A stretch of DNA of 64,000 bases from Portulaca oleracea. Its lineage: Eukaryota; Streptophyta; Magnoliopsida; Caryophyllales; Portulacaceae. Positions 36,880 to 45,768 of this stretch are shown here, piece after piece. Position 1 is the first letter of the stretch. Every line of letters starts with the position of its first letter. The notes beneath the pieces are model-generated. The model saw only the letters and a list, made by a program, of their open reading frames with translations, did no database searches and was not told the origin of the DNA. Both the position numbers and the translations under genes were made by a program. The stretch spans positions 32,681,317 through 32,745,316 of the forward strand of contig CM055876.1 in the NCBI GenBank assembly GCA_029582165.1. Direction: 5' to 3'.

Positions 36880-37435
36880 TTTTTTTTTTTTGAACTCGGG
36901 TAAAAATAAGATTACAAAGGAATTTAGGAGACCCTTCTCGCAAGGCGTCTTCCTAAGTTATCATGAAACAAAATAAGAGAAAAATCAGATGACGGGCTAA
37001 GACTCCAAACATTTAGGTTTTGAGTGGAGTGCCCCCTATTTGCTAACCAGTCTGCTGCCATATTGGCTTCCCTAAAAATATGTTTAACCGAAACATCCTC
37101 AAACATTTGTAAATACAACCTAATATCTCTAATAGTCATATCAATCTGCCACGACACTTTGAACACACTTTTAATAGCCTGAACAAGAATTAGATTGTCA
37201 CTTTCAATCTGGACCTTCTTGCACCCTGCTTGAAATGCCTGCTCAACCCCAACTTTGACAGTCAGAGCTTCCGCAAGCAAAATAGGTTCCGAGTAGAGTT
37301 TGAAGGGTCCAACTCGAAGGAGTCTACCCAAATAGTCACGTATGATGAACCCAGCCGTTGCCCCTTAGTGAGAAACTAAACCGTCACATTTAAATTTAAC
37401 TCATCCAAAATTAGGATGATCCCAAGCAATATGCA
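36880..37435 (-). pseudogene. RNase H domain relic of a retroelement (probably LINE 3' end)
   Basis: On the minus strand the frame reads GATAGFIIRDYLGRLLRV, then AEALTVKVGVEQAFQAGCKK, VQIESDN and FREANMAADWLANRGH, the layout of an RVT_3-type RNase H. The D of ESDN is a conserved acidic residue of this fold. Upstream the related coding sequence (NFG*VKFKCDGLVSH*) carries two in-frame stops, so it is broken. On the minus strand the unit ends in a 12-nt poly-A (36880-36891), as expected for a LINE copy made by target-primed reverse transcription. The copy is 5'-truncated and lacks reverse transcriptase. A stand-alone RNase H-like gene relic is an alternative. Confidence 0.75.
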
Positions 37436-37694
37436 TCATGTCATGGGACCTAGAAGAAGAAGTCCACCTGCTGTAATTAAAAGTAAAAATATAATAAAAT
37501 TATTTGGGCTTGAAGTTCGTGAGCGATTGGGGTACCGTGTCAAGCAACTGAAAGCAACACCTAGCGTTCCATCCACTTCTTTCTTTCTGCATTTTTCGTT
37601 TTGGAGTACGTATTTGTACTATTATTAGTCTTCTTCATGAATTTAACATGTCCAGCTTACCAACGTCAAATTTTACAATTATCACTAGGACGTA

Positions 37695-37945
37695 CTCCCT
37701 CCGTCCCATATTGTTTGTCCATCCAACTATATTTAAAAGTCTAATGATTATGGGAAATAGGGCGAAAAAATGTATAATGTACCAGACTTACCCTTACTTT
37801 TTTCATGTGAAGAAAAATAAAAAAGAAATAAAAGAGTATTTATTAGGGGTATAATAGGATTTATAATCATTGAAATTATAAAATGGATAAACATTTTGGG
37901 ACAACGGAGTTAGATAGATGGACAAACAATTTGAGACGGAGGTAG
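37695..37945. mobile_element. Stowaway-like MITE, 251 bp
   Basis: The left end CTCCCTCCGTCCC and right end GAGACGGAGGTAG form a terminal inverted repeat with TA on both sides, the mark of Tc1/mariner-derived MITEs. Confidence 0.85.
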
Positions 37946-38042
37946 TAGTATTATTCTTTTGAGCAAATCTATGTAACCTACCTTCTCCTTGAAATAATAC
38001 AAATTATGTTGAGTAAGTGGACTACTCATCCCATTTATATTA

Positions 38043-38249
38043 CTCCCTCCGTCCCAAATTAATTAACATTGGGGTAAATACTAATTACTAATAAATTACA
38101 ATGAATACCAATATGAAATTACCGTCATTAGAAAGATGTTTTATTAAAAATTACAATGGAAGTAGTTTCATATTGTAACTAATTGTAATTGATGAATAAT
38201 TAACTGTCAAAATTTAGTTAAAATGACAATTAATTTGGGACGGAGGGAG
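38043..38249. mobile_element. Stowaway-like MITE, 207 bp
   Basis: It has near-perfect ends CTCCCTCCGTCCC and GGGACGGAGGGAG with TA duplications at 38041-38042 and 38250-38251. The inside is the usual palindrome-prone AT-rich sequence with AATTACAATG. Confidence 0.93.
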
Positions 38250-38369
38250 TATTTATCACTACTCATCAGTGAAGAACGCGCGTGTGCAAGACATTGGCTG
38301 GCTAAATTAAAAATTATAATTTTATAATATAAATTTGGTGTAATAATGTAAGTTAAATTTTTTATATTA

Positions 38370-38657
38370 AGGTTTTATTCTTTTTTATGGTGTGGTTGGT
38401 TGTGATGTGGTAGAAATTTAAAAAGTTTGGTGGAATGTGGAAAATTGTGATGGAAATAATGAAATGAGAGTTGGTATATTTTAATTTGAAAATAATGGTA
38501 GGTGAAAATAATGTGAAAGTTTTGATTTTTTTTATTTGAAAAGATTTCACTTTTAATAAAAAGGGGAAATGGTATGTTATTGTGAGTTGTGGTGGAATTT
38601 AAAAGTTGTGGTGTGGGGTGGAACCACAAACCCACCAGCCATAAAAAAGAAATGGGT
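38370..38657. mobile_element. Tourist-like MITE in Helitron copy B, with a paralogous empty site
   Basis: TTA flanks it at 38367-38369 and 38658-38660. The ends AGGTTTTATTCTTTTTTATG and CCATAAAAAAGAAATGGGT are inverted. The interior has the GTTGTGGTG motif of the CCACAAC family. Helitron copy A has the uninterrupted site ACATTAAGTAGATATTG at 39374-39390, which defines both borders. Confidence 0.87.
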
Positions 38658-38839
38658 TTAAGTAGACATTGCCTTAGATTATAATGAATATAGTAAAAAA
38701 TTACAAACAATAATACAATATTATGCAATTTATATATAGTATTATATTTATTTTTCAAATACAATGTATAACAATTTAGTTTCCAGACAAACATAATATC
38801 CTTTAAAAATTGTCGTATGTTAAGAAATTTTTACTGTTA

Positions 38840-39100
38840 AAAAACATCTGACTCGTACTTACCTGAATTTGAAATATACCCGATCATATTTACCTAAACC
38901 CGAAATACACCCGGGTCATTTTTAGAGTGAAATTTACCTGAAACTAAAATACATCTGCCCGTTTTTATCCTAAAAAGAAATTTTTACTATCAAAGAACAT
39001 CTGACCCGTATTTATTTGAATTTGAAACACACCTGAGTCATGCTTTTAGAGTGAAATTTACCTTAAATTGAAATACATCCGACCTGTGTTTACGCTAATT
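38840..39100. repeat. ~150-bp tandem units inside the Helitron pair
   Basis: The unit containing AAATTTTTACT, CATCTGACCCGTA, ACCCGAAATACACCC and GAAATTTACC recurs at 38826, 38977, 39607 and 39809, so both Helitron copies hold about two units each. Confidence 0.7.
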
Positions 39101-39285
39101 AGATATATAATCAATCTATATTGACTAGTTATTGTATTTGAGGGTAAAAATGTAAATTTGCGAGTGAACATAAGCTAAAGTCAAGTTGCCAATTAGTGAT
39201 TATATCCAAGGATAAAATATTAAATTTATGTGTAGACACAAGCAAGCAGCATACCAATAAAAAAAGTGTGCCTTTTACTAAAGGA

Positions 39286-40163
39286 CTAGTAAAGAATGCC
39301 TGTGCGAGGCACAAGCTAGATATGATAGTTTTTACAATATAAGTTTGGTGTAATAATGTACATTAAATTTATTACATTAAGTAGATATTGTCTTAGATTA
39401 AAAAAATATGTAAAATTACAAATAATAATACGATAGTATATAATTTATATATAGTATTATATTTATTTTTTAAAAACAATGTACAACAATTTAGTTTCCA
39501 TACTAACATAAAATCTTTTAAAGATTGTCGTATGTTAAGAATTTTGACGTTTTCATTGTACAAATATTATAATTGTATCAAAATATATTTACATAAAACT
39601 AAAAGAAATTTCCATTGTCAAAGGACATTTGATCTGTACTTACCTGCATTTGAACATCTTGCCCGTATTCACCTAAACCCGAAATACACCCGAGCCATGT
39701 TTTTAGAATAGAATTTACCTGAAACTAAAATACACCTGACCTATGTTTACCCTAAAAAGAAGTTTTTACTATCATATAACATCTTACCCGTATAAGACTA
39801 AAAGAAATTTTTATTGTCAAAGAACATTTGACCCCTATTTACCTGAATTTGAAATACACCTGATTGTATTTACCTAAACACGAAATCCACTCGAATCATA
39901 TTTTTACAGTGAAATTTACCCAAAAATAAAATACACCCGACCCGTATTTACCCTAAAAAGAAATTTTTTGCTGTCGACCTATATTACCTAATTATTGTAC
40001 TCGAGGGTAAAATAGTAAATTCGTGTGTGAACACAAGCTAAAAACAAATTTCTAATTAATTATTATATTCAAGGGCAAAATAGTAAATTCGTGTGTGAAT
40101 ACAAGCAGACAAAGCAAGCAGCACAACAAAAACACAAACTCCCCTTTTTATAATAGTTAAGGA
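39286..40163 (-). mobile_element. Helitron copy A, 878 bp, head-to-tail with copy B
   Basis: On the minus strand it begins TCCTTAACTATTATAAAAAG at 40163, preceded by host A. It ends ATTCTTTACTAG at 39286. Just before that end TGCCTCGCACAGGCA forms a hairpin (5-bp stem), as expected about ten bases from a Helitron 3' end. The end directly touches the TC of copy B, so the two are joined without spacer. No protein-coding sequence is present. Confidence 0.78.
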
Positions 40164-40471
40164 TGTTAAAAATTATACGAGTATTGGTTACATTTTAAAA
40201 TATTTGATTATTGACTTCTCCATGTATAAAACTATTTGTTATATAAAATTATTATCATCTTATGTAACAAAAAATATAATATTATAATTAATAATAAAAT
40301 ATTATATGAGAAATTATTGATTAAAAGATGATATTAAAAACAATAAAAATTAATTAATCGATAAATAATATGGAACGCTCGGAGTATTTTTCTAGTACTT
40401 AATGGTTCCATGTCATATTAATGTATTTGTCTCTTATTTACTCTCTCCATCCTTGACACCTTGTCTATTTA
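40164..40471. other. AT-rich spacer
   Basis: No gene or complete element is seen. CTCTCTCCATCCTTGACACC at 40441 may be one end of a worn Stowaway element. Confidence 0.35.
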
Positions 40472-40745
40472 GGCCCCGTTCTTTTATATAACTGGTTGCA
40501 GTGCAGTGCGATGTGGACCTTTGTGGTGGGTTGTGGTGGGTTAGAGAAAGTCGTGGTGGATTGTGGACCTTTGTGGTAGGTTGTAGTGGAATATGGAAAG
40601 TTTAACTCTAAATAAAAAGATAAATTAAATAAGAAAAGTAGAGTGTGGTGGGTTGTGTTATATTGTGGTGGATTGTGGTGGCATATGGAAAGTTACGGTG
40701 TGGTGTGGCACAGCAGCCTGCCAGCCACATGAAAAAAACAGGGTC
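40472..40745. mobile_element. Tourist-like MITE of the CCACAAC family (inverted orientation)
   Basis: The left end GGCCCCGTTCTTTTATA and right end ATGAAAAAAACAGGGTC are inverted. The interior is rich in GTTGTGGTGG, the complement of the motif in the copy at 28865. The left flank is TTA; the right duplication is not clean. Confidence 0.7.
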
Positions 40746-41365
40746 ATTCACTTAACTGATTTTCCTGATCCACAATAATTTGTCATTTTATGTTTTCAAT
40801 GTAAATTTTAACAATTTTCTATTATATTCTACACCTCTCATAATTAGTTTTTATCAATTTAATTAATTTTATATTTTTTTCCATAAATTTATCGTTTATC
40901 GTCAATCTTGGTTTCCGTGCTCTCACAGAGTGATCACAAATAAATAAAGATGGAGGAAGTAAATCCCAATTTCTCATATAAATATTTTATCAAATATTGC
41001 ATTTTATAATAGCATTCCAGTTAAAAATTTAACAGGTGTAATTTTTAATGAATGAATGGTAGAAATTTTTTGTAACAAACAATTATTATAAAGTGAATAA
41101 TTAATTTAATTTTTAATTTTATTAATTATGAAGAAAATGTATCAAATTTAACTGGACATAATGTCAAAGGCAACAAACAATATAAAGTGAATTATATTAG
41201 TTTTTTGATAGACTACACTAATCAGTAAATTCGCTTATTTATTGTGTAATAATTTTTCTTTAATATTAGTTTTAAGTTTTGATTCAAATAATCTACAATT
41301 CCTTTTAATATGATATTAAAAACATTATTTGATAAACTTCAAAATATATATTAAATCATATAGTT
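40746..41365. other. AT-rich intergenic stretch
   Basis: No coding or element signal beyond simple AT richness. Confidence 0.35.
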
Positions 41366-41580
41366 TCTCCCCCATCTCAAATTAATTGACATTTTGACTA
41401 AAATTTGACCATTAATTACTCATAAATTACAATGAATTACAATATAAAATTACGTTCATTATAATTTTTAATAAAGTATCTTTCTAATGATGGAAATTTT
41501 ATATGGTAATTTATTATAATTTGTGAGTAATTAACGATCAGAATTTAGTCAAAATGTTAATTAATATGGGATGGAGGGAG
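41366..41580. mobile_element. Worn Stowaway-like MITE
   Basis: CTCCCCCATCTC near 41368 and GGATGGAGGGAG at 41569-41580, then TA, are diverged Stowaway ends. Sub-terminal AATTAATTGACATTTTGAC is repeated inverted near the right end. Confidence 0.7.
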
Positions 41581-41927
41581 TATGTTTTTAGAAGTATCTT
41601 TCAGTTATTAAAATCGACCTTATATATCAACTAAGTTAAAATAATAAAGCCTTCGTTATGTCATAAATTTTGTTCATTTATATAATTTAAAACGTAAAAG
41701 TTTTTCCAATAGTTTGTTTAGTATTTTTTTTTCAAATTTTAAAAAGGCTAATAGTTTACATCACATATATTACATTAATAACAACAAAATAATACAACAA
41801 AATAATACAGAAGAGACAACACGCAAATAAGATACACAACAACTTAACATGGTACAAACAAGTACTCAGTACAAAATCAAACCATACAAAAGCGCAAGTA
41901 CATACCTTCAAAATAGATCAACCATCA

Positions 41928-42158
41928 ATGACGGATCTAGACTATGAAATTAGTTGTATCCACTTAATAATATTTTGGATAGTTGGACTATTGTATTAAA
42001 TTGGACTACCATTATTAATATTTTTTCAATCTTTATTAGAGTGTCCACTTAAAATAAATATACAATAACCTTCTAAAATATAATAGGTTTCTTAAATTTT
42101 TTTCGGAGCTTAGGGTATCCGTGGACAACCACAACATAAATGGGGATCTGCCCCTGTC
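41928..42158. mobile_element. hAT-like non-autonomous element (GGCGGATCT family), copy 1
   Basis: The ends TGACGGATCTAG and GGGATCTGCCCCTG resemble the CAGTGGCGGATCT ends of the copies near 58129 and 60952. The flanks AACCATCA and AACCATTA agree at seven of eight positions, fitting the 8-bp hAT duplication. Confidence 0.55.
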
Positions 42159-42166
42159 AACCATTA

Positions 42167-42394
42167 TATTTTTCTTTTTTTTTTCCCTTCTAATTCCTCT
42201 TACGTCTTAAATGCTTTACACAAATGCACTTTAATCCCTATAATTGGTTAATTTCTTTGGACAGTTCTTTTAGGCTAAGTTATGTTAGTTAAGTTAGAAT
42301 AATAAATGATATGATATGTTTGAATTAAGTTAGTTGTTGGATGAAAATACTTTATTAATAAGATTTGAATATTTTTTGGAAAATAAATGAAAAA
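42167..42394. other. AT-rich spacer before the TRIM element
   Basis: Nothing recognisable. Confidence 0.35.
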
Positions 42395-42566
42395 TGTTGG
42401 GATTCACCCATGAGTAAAAATATCTCACTTAAAGAGAAAGGACATAGTATATATGTCAAGTAGGCTATTCCTCTTAACACCAATTGGTTTTAAGATGGAA
42501 CCTCACTTAACTTGTGTACCATAGGTATTGATTGAAGTGGGCTCCCTCCTTTGGATCTCCCCAACA
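42395..42566 (+). repeat. TRIM 5' long terminal repeat
   Basis: It begins TGTTGGG and ends CCAACA, and matches the 3' copy at 42901-43075 with a small number of substitutions and short indels. Confidence 0.95.
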
Positions 42567-42675
42567 AGTGGTATCAGAGCCGATGGTTCGTTCGGCTGGG
42601 CGCGTGCAAGGCGCGGGAAGATCACCGTGGACAGGAGCAGGGACCATGGCACGTGCGTGGCTGGGTCTCCTGAAT

Positions 42676-42825
42676 GCTCAGAGTGGTGGCATGAGACTCG
42701 GGTGGAGTAGGGTGCGGCTCTGTAGAGTAAGGTGCGACTAGGACTTTTGAGACAGAGTGGTGACATGAGACTCAGGTGGAGTAGGGTGCGGCTCTGTAGG
42801 GTAAGGTGCGGTTATGATGGGCTCC
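42676..42825 (+). repeat. ~77-bp tandem duplication inside the TRIM
   Basis: AGAGTGGTGGCATGAGACTC and GGAGTAGGGTGCGGCTCTGT occur twice in the same order, at 42679 and 42756. Confidence 0.8.
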
Positions 42826-42900
42826 TGATGGTGACTTGAAACCTTGGGCAAAAGAGGCTTCCGATCAAGGGGGAGAGACTCATGTGTGAGGGGGGGGGAT

Positions 42901-43075
42901 TGTTGGGATTCACCCATGAGTAAAAATGTTCTACTTCGGAAAAGTAAAGAGAAAGGACATAGTATATATCTCAAGTGGGCTACTCCTCTTAATTGGTTTT
43001 AAGACGGAACCTCACTTAACTTGTGTACCATAAACTTTGATTGAAGTGGGCTCCCTCCTTTGGATCTCCCTAACA
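42901..43075 (+). repeat. TRIM 3' long terminal repeat
   Basis: It follows the G-rich polypurine tract and ends CCCTAACA before the AAAAA duplication. Confidence 0.95.
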
Positions 43076-43625
43076 AAAAAGTTACATGTGTTGGAAAAAG
43101 TGGATTGATTTGAGATTACAATAATATTAATCATTTGAATTTCTTTTTGATTTAAGAAGTTATTTTTGATTTTAATATTTTCCAGGAGGTTGGGTTAGGT
43201 TAAATTAGGTAAGAATAAATTAAATTAAAGTTAAATTATGTTAGGTGAGTTACGTTCAACCCAACTAAAGAAGAGGCACTTGTTTATCTATTTTATTTCT
43301 TAAAAGATCCCACATCTTTTGCATCCTACCCATAGGCCTAACTATATCACTGACAAGTTACAACTTACAAGATATTCCTAACATTTTTATTTATCACTAA
43401 CTTCTTTTCCTCTATGCTTTGAGATATATAAGATTAGGGTAGACACTTAAAAAATATGATTCCCTTGAATTGACAAAATAAAGTTGAAATGTTATTGTTT
43501 GTTAAGTTTTAGAGAAGAGAAAAGAAAAGTTACTTTAAGCATAAAACTTTATGTTGGGAGAATCTTTCCTTGGCGATTTTACCCCTTCCACATGAAAACA
43601 AGGAAATCCTAATGGATTTTATTTG

Positions 43626-43960
43626 GGGAAATTGGTTTCTATTAATACGAACTTTTGACCATATAAGATTTAATAATACGAACTTTTGATTTGGTGATTA
43701 ATAATACAAACTTTGACTCTCTGTTGCTTCCAACAATACGCCACCGAGTTAAGTTGAACTTAACTCGGTGGCATGCTGACGTGGCGGCGGAGAAAGAGTG
43801 TTGACTTTTTTAATTTGGTCGTTGACTTTTTTAATTTGACCATGTCACCTAAAATTTGTCAACATCATTTTTCCTTTTTTCTCTCCTCTAACCCCTTTCT
43901 CTCCAGCCCCCTTCTCCCTCCTCCCCCTCCTCTTCTTCGATCCACTAGACAACCATGACT
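43626..43960. mobile_element. Single end of the same MULE family as the Pack-MULE
   Basis: GGGAAATTGG, then repeated AATACGAACTTT and CACCGAGTTAAG, match the left TIR of the element at 13111 in the same order for at least 170 bp. A pyrimidine-rich segment follows. No matching right end was found in the next kilobases, so this is a truncated or rearranged copy. Confidence 0.75.
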
Positions 43961-45150
43961 TCTCCTCTTCTTCTCTTCATTTCACTTTCTATCTAAAAAA
44001 TAACACAAAATATAATTGTATGTTGGTACCATTTTTTCATAGAAATGTTTAAAGTGTGACATATATAGAAGGTTAAATCCACGTATTAAACATTGACATC
44101 CTTTATTCTCATCTATAATAGGCAGTAAGTAATGGATTAGACTACTTACTATTAGACAATTATAATTGTATGAACCATCATTTTCTCATATTCCATCCGT
44201 AAATTATGCATTTTTTTAATGCGTAAAAAAACATTATGTGTGTAAAATCATTCTTTCAACAAGACTGAAAGATGAACATGACAATTATTCAATCAGATTT
44301 GGGAAAAGAATTCTAAAATTCTTGGCCTAGGTCCAATAATGGTCCCCAACTCCCTCTCATTGTCCATGTTTTCTTGTTCAATTAATAGATGATTGATTAA
44401 ACATATACATGTGTGAGGATCATAAACATGGAATTGTTAAAGTTTAAGAACCCCATCAAGGAAGCAAACCATTGGGTAATCACAATTTTTAAATACAAGA
44501 AATGTTGAAGATGATTACCCAAAACCATTAAATTACGAAATACATCACATGAAAGTAATGTTTGCATGAGGTTGCCTTGAACTTGATTCTCATCTTTGTC
44601 TGGTTGTAGCTTAACTGGATTCACATAGATCAAATACAATCAGTGGAGAATTCCATATTATTAAGTTAATTTAATTTGTTAGGTAATTTTGATTGTTTTT
44701 TTTTTAAATTTCAATGTTTATCTCTCATTTCTTAATATTTGATAATACCGGCCTATAAAAGAGAGCTATTTGCATTCATGGTACTTGAACAAAAAACTCT
44801 ACTTAATAAAAAATCATCATTATTTTTTAATAAACCTCTAAGTAGAGCCCACAAAATATTCTTCCCATATCATCCAGAAAAAATTGCAGACAAAAAGGGT
44901 CAAAAACTCTAGATTTTGCTCAATAATGTCGAATAATTGAGTTTTAAAGTTATTATGCAAAGGGTAAGTTTGTCAATTTTCCCACTGCATCCCATGGCAA
45001 TACGGCATCGTTTCAAAGGGGGCAGCTTTATTGATTCTGAATTGAAACATTTGACTGCCATGTAATTTAGCAAACTGGCAAAAAAGCATAAAGAAATTTG
45101 TAAATTCTAGAGAGTACATTTATTGAGCTAAAATGAAGCCCTCTTCACTT
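43961..45150. other. Intergenic region upstream of the NAT gene, probably containing its promoter
   Basis: No gene is visible. The last few hundred bases probably include promoter elements, but I see no convincing TATA box. Confidence 0.35.
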
Positions 45151-45208
45151 TAACATTTTCTTGACATTGCAGCCCTGAAACTGTGTTTTCTGGGTAGAAT
45201 AATTCCAG

Positions 45209-45750
45209 GTAAGGTTGCAGAAATTTAGTGACTTTCCATTAATACTCATTGCCCTCTTGATTTTGCTCCTTCAAATTAACTAAAAAGTAGTAGCTTTTAC
45301 TCTCATAGACTACATTTTTGCATGATTAGTTCACTGTTCCAATGCTTTTGCTTGTGTCTGTTTTTGATTTTTGGTATCTTTTCAAAGGCTTTGTGGGACT
45401 CCATATATGCATGGTTATAGTGAATATACATGTGGTTTGTTCTAGAAACCATGTTGGCTGTCTTCTAAAGTTGCTTAGCAAGTGATAGAGCCTTCTGGGT
45501 CAGTGAAAATTTTTCTGGGTTTTCTGTTTTCTGCTTCTAACTCTATTGTTTCTTGATTAATGCATGTAAAAGTAGAACTTTTGATGAAAATTTTTCTGGG
45601 TCAGTGATTTTTTCTGAGTTTTCTGTTTTCTACCTATTGTTTCTTTGATGAATGCATGTAAAAGTATAACTTTGAATCTGGGTTTTGCTTCAATTTGTGA
45701 TTTTCCCACTGATTTTGCTTTTGTTTCCTTCTTTTTTTCTTAAAGGAGGT
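45209..45750 (+). other. Probable 5' UTR intron of the NAT gene with an internal ~95-bp tandem duplication
   Basis: ATTCCAG|GTAAGG at 45208/45209 is a strong donor upstream of the ATG, and pyrimidine-rich acceptors lie near 45745-45757. Inside, GAAAATTTTTCTGGGT, TTTCTGTTTTCT and AATGCATGTAAAAGTA occur twice (about 45505-45575 and 45587-45672). Leader introns are common in plant transporter genes. Confidence 0.5.
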
Positions 45751-45768
45751 TGATTTAGAGAGAGAGAG

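Larger units (their letters stand above)
38266..39285 (-). mobile_element. Helitron copy B (tandem pair), interrupted by a Tourist-like MITE
   Basis: On the minus strand it starts TCCTTTAGTAAAAGG at 39285 and ends ...TTCTTCACTGA at 38266, fitting the 5'-TC and 3'-CTRR rules, with host T after. It is homologous to copy A (39286-40163) and carries the same block order: AAGCAAGCAGC, GAGGGTAAAA, repeats with ACCCGAAATACACCC, and AATTTGGTGTAATAATGTA. It has no Rep/helicase sequence, so it is non-autonomous. A 288-bp MITE sits at 38370-38657. Confidence 0.7.
42395..43075 (+). mobile_element. TRIM (terminal-repeat retrotransposon in miniature), 681 bp, complete
   Basis: Direct terminal repeats at 42395-42566 (172 bp) and 42901-43075 (175 bp) both start TGTTGGGATTCACCCATGAG and end AACA. 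Two bases after the first repeat, TGGTATCAGAGC (42569) is the primer-binding site for initiator methionine tRNA. Directly before the second repeat GAGGGGGGGGGAT is a polypurine tract. AAAAA lies on both sides as the 5-bp target duplication. The ~330-bp interior has no gag or pol, so the element depends on another retrotransposon. Confidence 0.95.

Noticed and set aside
42569..42581. tRNA gene suggested by TGGTATCAGAGC
   Set aside because: This is the primer-binding site complementary to initiator tRNA; no cloverleaf surrounds it. No other tRNA or rRNA gene was recognised in the window.
42395..43075. Cassandra-type TRIM with a 5S rRNA-like promoter
   Set aside because: The LTRs do not contain recognisable 5S rRNA internal promoter boxes, so only the general TRIM class is assigned.
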